A stretch of DNA of 64,000 bases from Amyelois transitella. Lineage: Eukaryota > Arthropoda > Insecta > Lepidoptera > Pyralidae. A model generated the notes under the pieces. The model saw nothing but the letters and a program-made list of their open reading frames with translations, made no database searches and was not told the origin of the DNA. The stretch lies in assembly GCF_032362555.1 (NCBI RefSeq), contig NC_083515.1, forward strand, positions 4,561,001-4,625,000, read 5' to 3'. The position numbers were made by a program, and so were the translations under genes. Of the stretch, positions 61,725-64,000 are shown in pieces. How positions within the stretch are numbered: position 1 is the first letter of the stretch; each line of letters opens with the position of its first letter.

Positions 61725-62561
61725 GTTATGTGTTTGATGATTCCCCCCTGTATTGCCCACATTATTTATTAATCTGTACTATAAAATAAAAAAAAACAAA
61801 ACATAGTGTTTCTTTTAAATATTTTAAGGAACCTAGTAATACGCATTACAACATGGTCATTCCATTTTTTCATAACATTGAAAGGGGCGGGTAGACGGGA
61901 GTAGTATTAATAAATAATTAAAATAATTGATAATTAATAATATTAGTGTGTAATATTTAATCACGTCAAAGGATAGGTCAGGTATATTACAATCTTGAAG
62001 CCACGTACGTTCAAAGCTAAAAGTTTACAAATAAAACAAATTTTGTTTAAATAAATTTATATTTAAGTAATTCCTAGTTAGAAGACTAAAATAAATTCAT
62101 TAGAATAATTGACGTAACATAAATACTTGTAAGATGTGATGTAACCGGGCGGGCAAGATCCAGTCACAGATTACATTAAATACGATAAAAGAAACAGAGT
62201 TAAGAAGAATGGAGAACACGAAACAAGTGGTAATAGAAATTGCTTTTCTTTATTATTCTGATTACGGTGGTATAATAATTGAACTACCATTTTAGTTTGG
62301 TTTCACTATTAGAAATCAGACAATTTTTTATGAAATATAACAATTCCTGTTGATATAATTATTACATCATAAATTTATTATTATTAGACTATTGTGAAGT
62401 TTGTAAGCCGAGAAGGTCAAACAAACTTGACAATTGTCATTGGCAGCGTGAAGGCATTGGCATTGGCCATTAATATCCATTAAAAAAACAATATTCATTC
62501 TTACTCCCAATATCAAACTAAAGGAAAGCTGGTCTTCTTCTTCGAGTATATTCTCAAATAA
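61725..62561. other. convergent intergenic spacer
   Basis: Begins with the 3' UTR of SLC13 copy 2. The remainder is AT-rich and should include the 3' UTR of the minus-strand gene that ends at 62562; TTTATT at 62249-62254 could be its poly(A) signal. No exon seen. Confidence 0.5.
61785..61790 (+). other. poly(A) signal of SLC13 copy 2
   Basis: AATAAA 61 bases past the stop, immediately followed by an A-rich run. Confidence 0.6.
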
Positions 62562-62711
62562 TCACGGCGGTGCCGCTGTAGTTACTTCTTCAGTGGTCGA
62601 AACGACACTGTAAGGCTCAATATTCATTCCGAAGATACTTGGAGCTAAATAACACAGCGTAGCGTAAAGTACTAATGCGGATATTAAGCATGGTATCAAT
62701 GAATATTTAAG
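62562..62711 (-). CDS. last exon of an unidentified membrane protein
   Basis: On the minus strand TTTTGTTTCAG precedes an exon of exactly 50 codons in phase 0. It reads LKYSLIPCLISALVLYATLC, then YLAPSIFGMNIEPYS, and ends VTTAAPP with TGA at 62562-62564. One hydrophobic helix (about twenty residues) is followed by a short Thr-rich tail, as at the C-terminus of a polytopic transporter or receptor. I do not recognise the family. The upstream exons would lie to the right; none is evident before the window ends, and the piggyBac relic would be in the intron. Confidence 0.6.
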   Translation of the reverse strand, partial: LKYSLIPCLISALVLYATLCYLAPSIFGMNIEPYSVVSTTEEVTTAAPP

Positions 62712-62948
62712 CTGAAACAAAAATAAATTTTACTTTTGTGAGGTTACACTTACAGCGCCATGGACTGGACACGGTCCTGTCAGTTCAGGGACGCAAAAAG
62801 GTTTCCAGTTTCAATGTATTTAGAGAAGACCATTATTTTAGGGAAGACCTGGATGCTAAATTAGCAATAAAAGTAGGATGGAACCTATTGGGTCATGAAG
62901 GCCCCTAAAACAAATATTTTTTGTGCGCGGAGAAGAGCGAGTAAAATA

Positions 62949-63470
62949 TTAACACGTTGAACGCCAGACGGCACACCGGTGGGCCCACTGACATAATCCG
63001 TTCGGGCCGTAGTGAAATTGCGTTTTCCGTAATTTTTGGCCATTTCGTTTTATTGCACCAAACGATTACAAATACGTTATTTCGTAATGTAGGCTATTTA
63101 TTTTCTTGAATTATTACCAAAAAAGTGGAAATATTGAACTAGGCACACCGGTGACCCCCGCGGCCCGAACGGCAGGAATTTCGTAAATCCTTCTCCGCTG
63201 GCCACGGGGTCACGCAGCGGCCCACCCCGCGCCCCGCTACCACTCCGGGCTTGCTTTCGCCGTGAGCGCAGCCAGCCATTTTAGTAGCAAAATCAAGGAC
63301 TACACGGAAGGACGTACGTCGCTAACAATATTTTTGCTATTGTTTTGTATTACGGTTAAAAAATGGCTAAAAATCAGGCAAAGAAAGTGGTAACCTACTG
63401 CTCTACCTGCCCTAATAAACCATCCATATGTTTGGAATGTTTTAATGAAGTTCACTCAAAGTCATGAATA
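62949..63470 (+). mobile_element. piggyBac-like transposon relic
   Basis: A TTAA (62949-62952), the target site of piggyBac elements, is followed by CACGTTGAACGCCAGACGG and a GC-rich subterminal region. That region contains a direct repeat of GCACACCGGTG (62971, 63143) and an inverted pair CGTTCGGGCCG / CGGCCCGAACG (62999, 63161). Downstream, 63363-63467 encodes only the cysteine-rich C-terminus of a piggyBac transposase. The catalytic domain is absent, so this is an internally deleted copy. The right terminus was not found. Confidence 0.65.
63363..63467 (+). pseudogene. C-terminal Cys-rich end of a piggyBac-family transposase
   Basis: An open frame starting MAKNQAKKVVTYCSTCPNK and continuing PSICLECFNEVHSKS, then TGA. 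The C-x-x-C…C-x-x-C-F…H spacing is that of the zinc-binding tail that recognises the terminal repeats in PiggyBac-type transposases. Upstream codons for the DDD catalytic core are missing. The ATG is more likely an internal Met of the former protein than a true start. Confidence 0.6.
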
Positions 63471-63510
63471 AGTAAGAACTTAAAAGAAAGTCAAATCACA
63501 AACATGAAAG

Positions 63511-63676
63511 ATGTGTTTTTTGATAATTTTTTAGCATTTTTTTTTAATTCATAATGTCCCTTTGCTGGGAAAAGATCTCCTTATAGGATATGATATTGAA
63601 AGGTTTTTTGTGTGTTTTGATAATTTTTTAGCATTTCTTGAACTAGTAATGTCCCATTGCTGGGTAAATATCTCTC
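63511..63676 (+). repeat. two-copy direct repeat
   Basis: GATAATTTTTTAGCATTT and TAATGTCCCTTTGCTGGGAA (copy 1, about 63511-63580) recur as GATAATTTTTTAGCATTT and TAATGTCCCATTGCTGGGTA (copy 2, about 63610-63676). The offset is about 97 bases. Confidence 0.7.
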
Positions 63677-64000
63677 ATGTTTCGTATTTTCTCTACAAGA
63701 TGTTATAATTGCATTTAAGTTAAAAATATCGTGTGTTTTGTATTAACGCCTGTTTAAGTTGGTTTTGATTTTGTTTTTATTAGGTACATTTTATTTTATA
63801 GTTAAAAGTGAAGCTACAAACTGAAAAGTACCATATTGTTGCTCAATTTATCATTAGGATACCTACAAGCAAAATTCCTGTTTTCAGTTTTTTTTTTGCG
63901 TTTTTTTGGTATATTTCTAATAAAACATTTAACCTAATAATTGGTTTTTGCATTTTAATATTACCTTTCTAATGATAAGTATCTAAATTAATAATTATTT

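Overview
This window looks like nuclear DNA of a moth or butterfly (Lepidoptera). It is AT-rich, its genes are split by GT-AG introns, and it carries many short interspersed repeats of lepidopteran type: a tRNA-headed SINE, a family ending in a TATG-rich tail, and LINE 3' tails that begin with a 'CCCGCGRCTTCG' block. I see no rRNA, functional tRNA gene, CRISPR array or bacterial operon.

Layout, left to right. (1) 21-95: a possible exon of an unknown gene on the minus strand. (2) 4044-12748, plus: a complete nine-exon SLC17-family (sialin / phosphate-cotransporter-like) transporter of 534 aa. (3) 14636-19908, minus: a nine-exon coiled-coil protein of 394 aa resembling CCDC96/CFAP184, convergent with (2). 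A well-formed RFX X-box lies 98 bp upstream of its ATG. (4) 24359-37737, minus: a six-exon claudin/PMP22-superfamily four-TM protein of 267 aa, with a probable untranslated leader exon near 43339-43590. (5) and (6) 44314-52492 and 52757-61724, plus: two SLC13 (Indy-like) di/tricarboxylate-type transporters in head-to-tail tandem. They share intron phases and mostly identical exon lengths, and only 264 bp separates the first stop from the second ATG. (7) 62562-62711, minus: the last exon of an unidentified membrane protein. (8) 62949-63470: remains of a piggyBac-like transposon.

The genes form no single pathway. Two transporter types (SLC17, SLC13), a cilium/flagellum structural protein and a junction-type membrane protein lie side by side, as expected of ordinary gene neighbourhoods. 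Everything between is intron or repeat-rich spacer. Exon models were built by hand from splice sites and reading phase; in all complete genes the phases close without internal stops. I do not see a clearly undescribed biological system. The most useful observations are the X-box on the CFAP184-like gene, a phase-compatible upstream exon for it, the recent-looking SLC13 tandem duplication with shared motif changes, and several unexplained ORF-like stretches.
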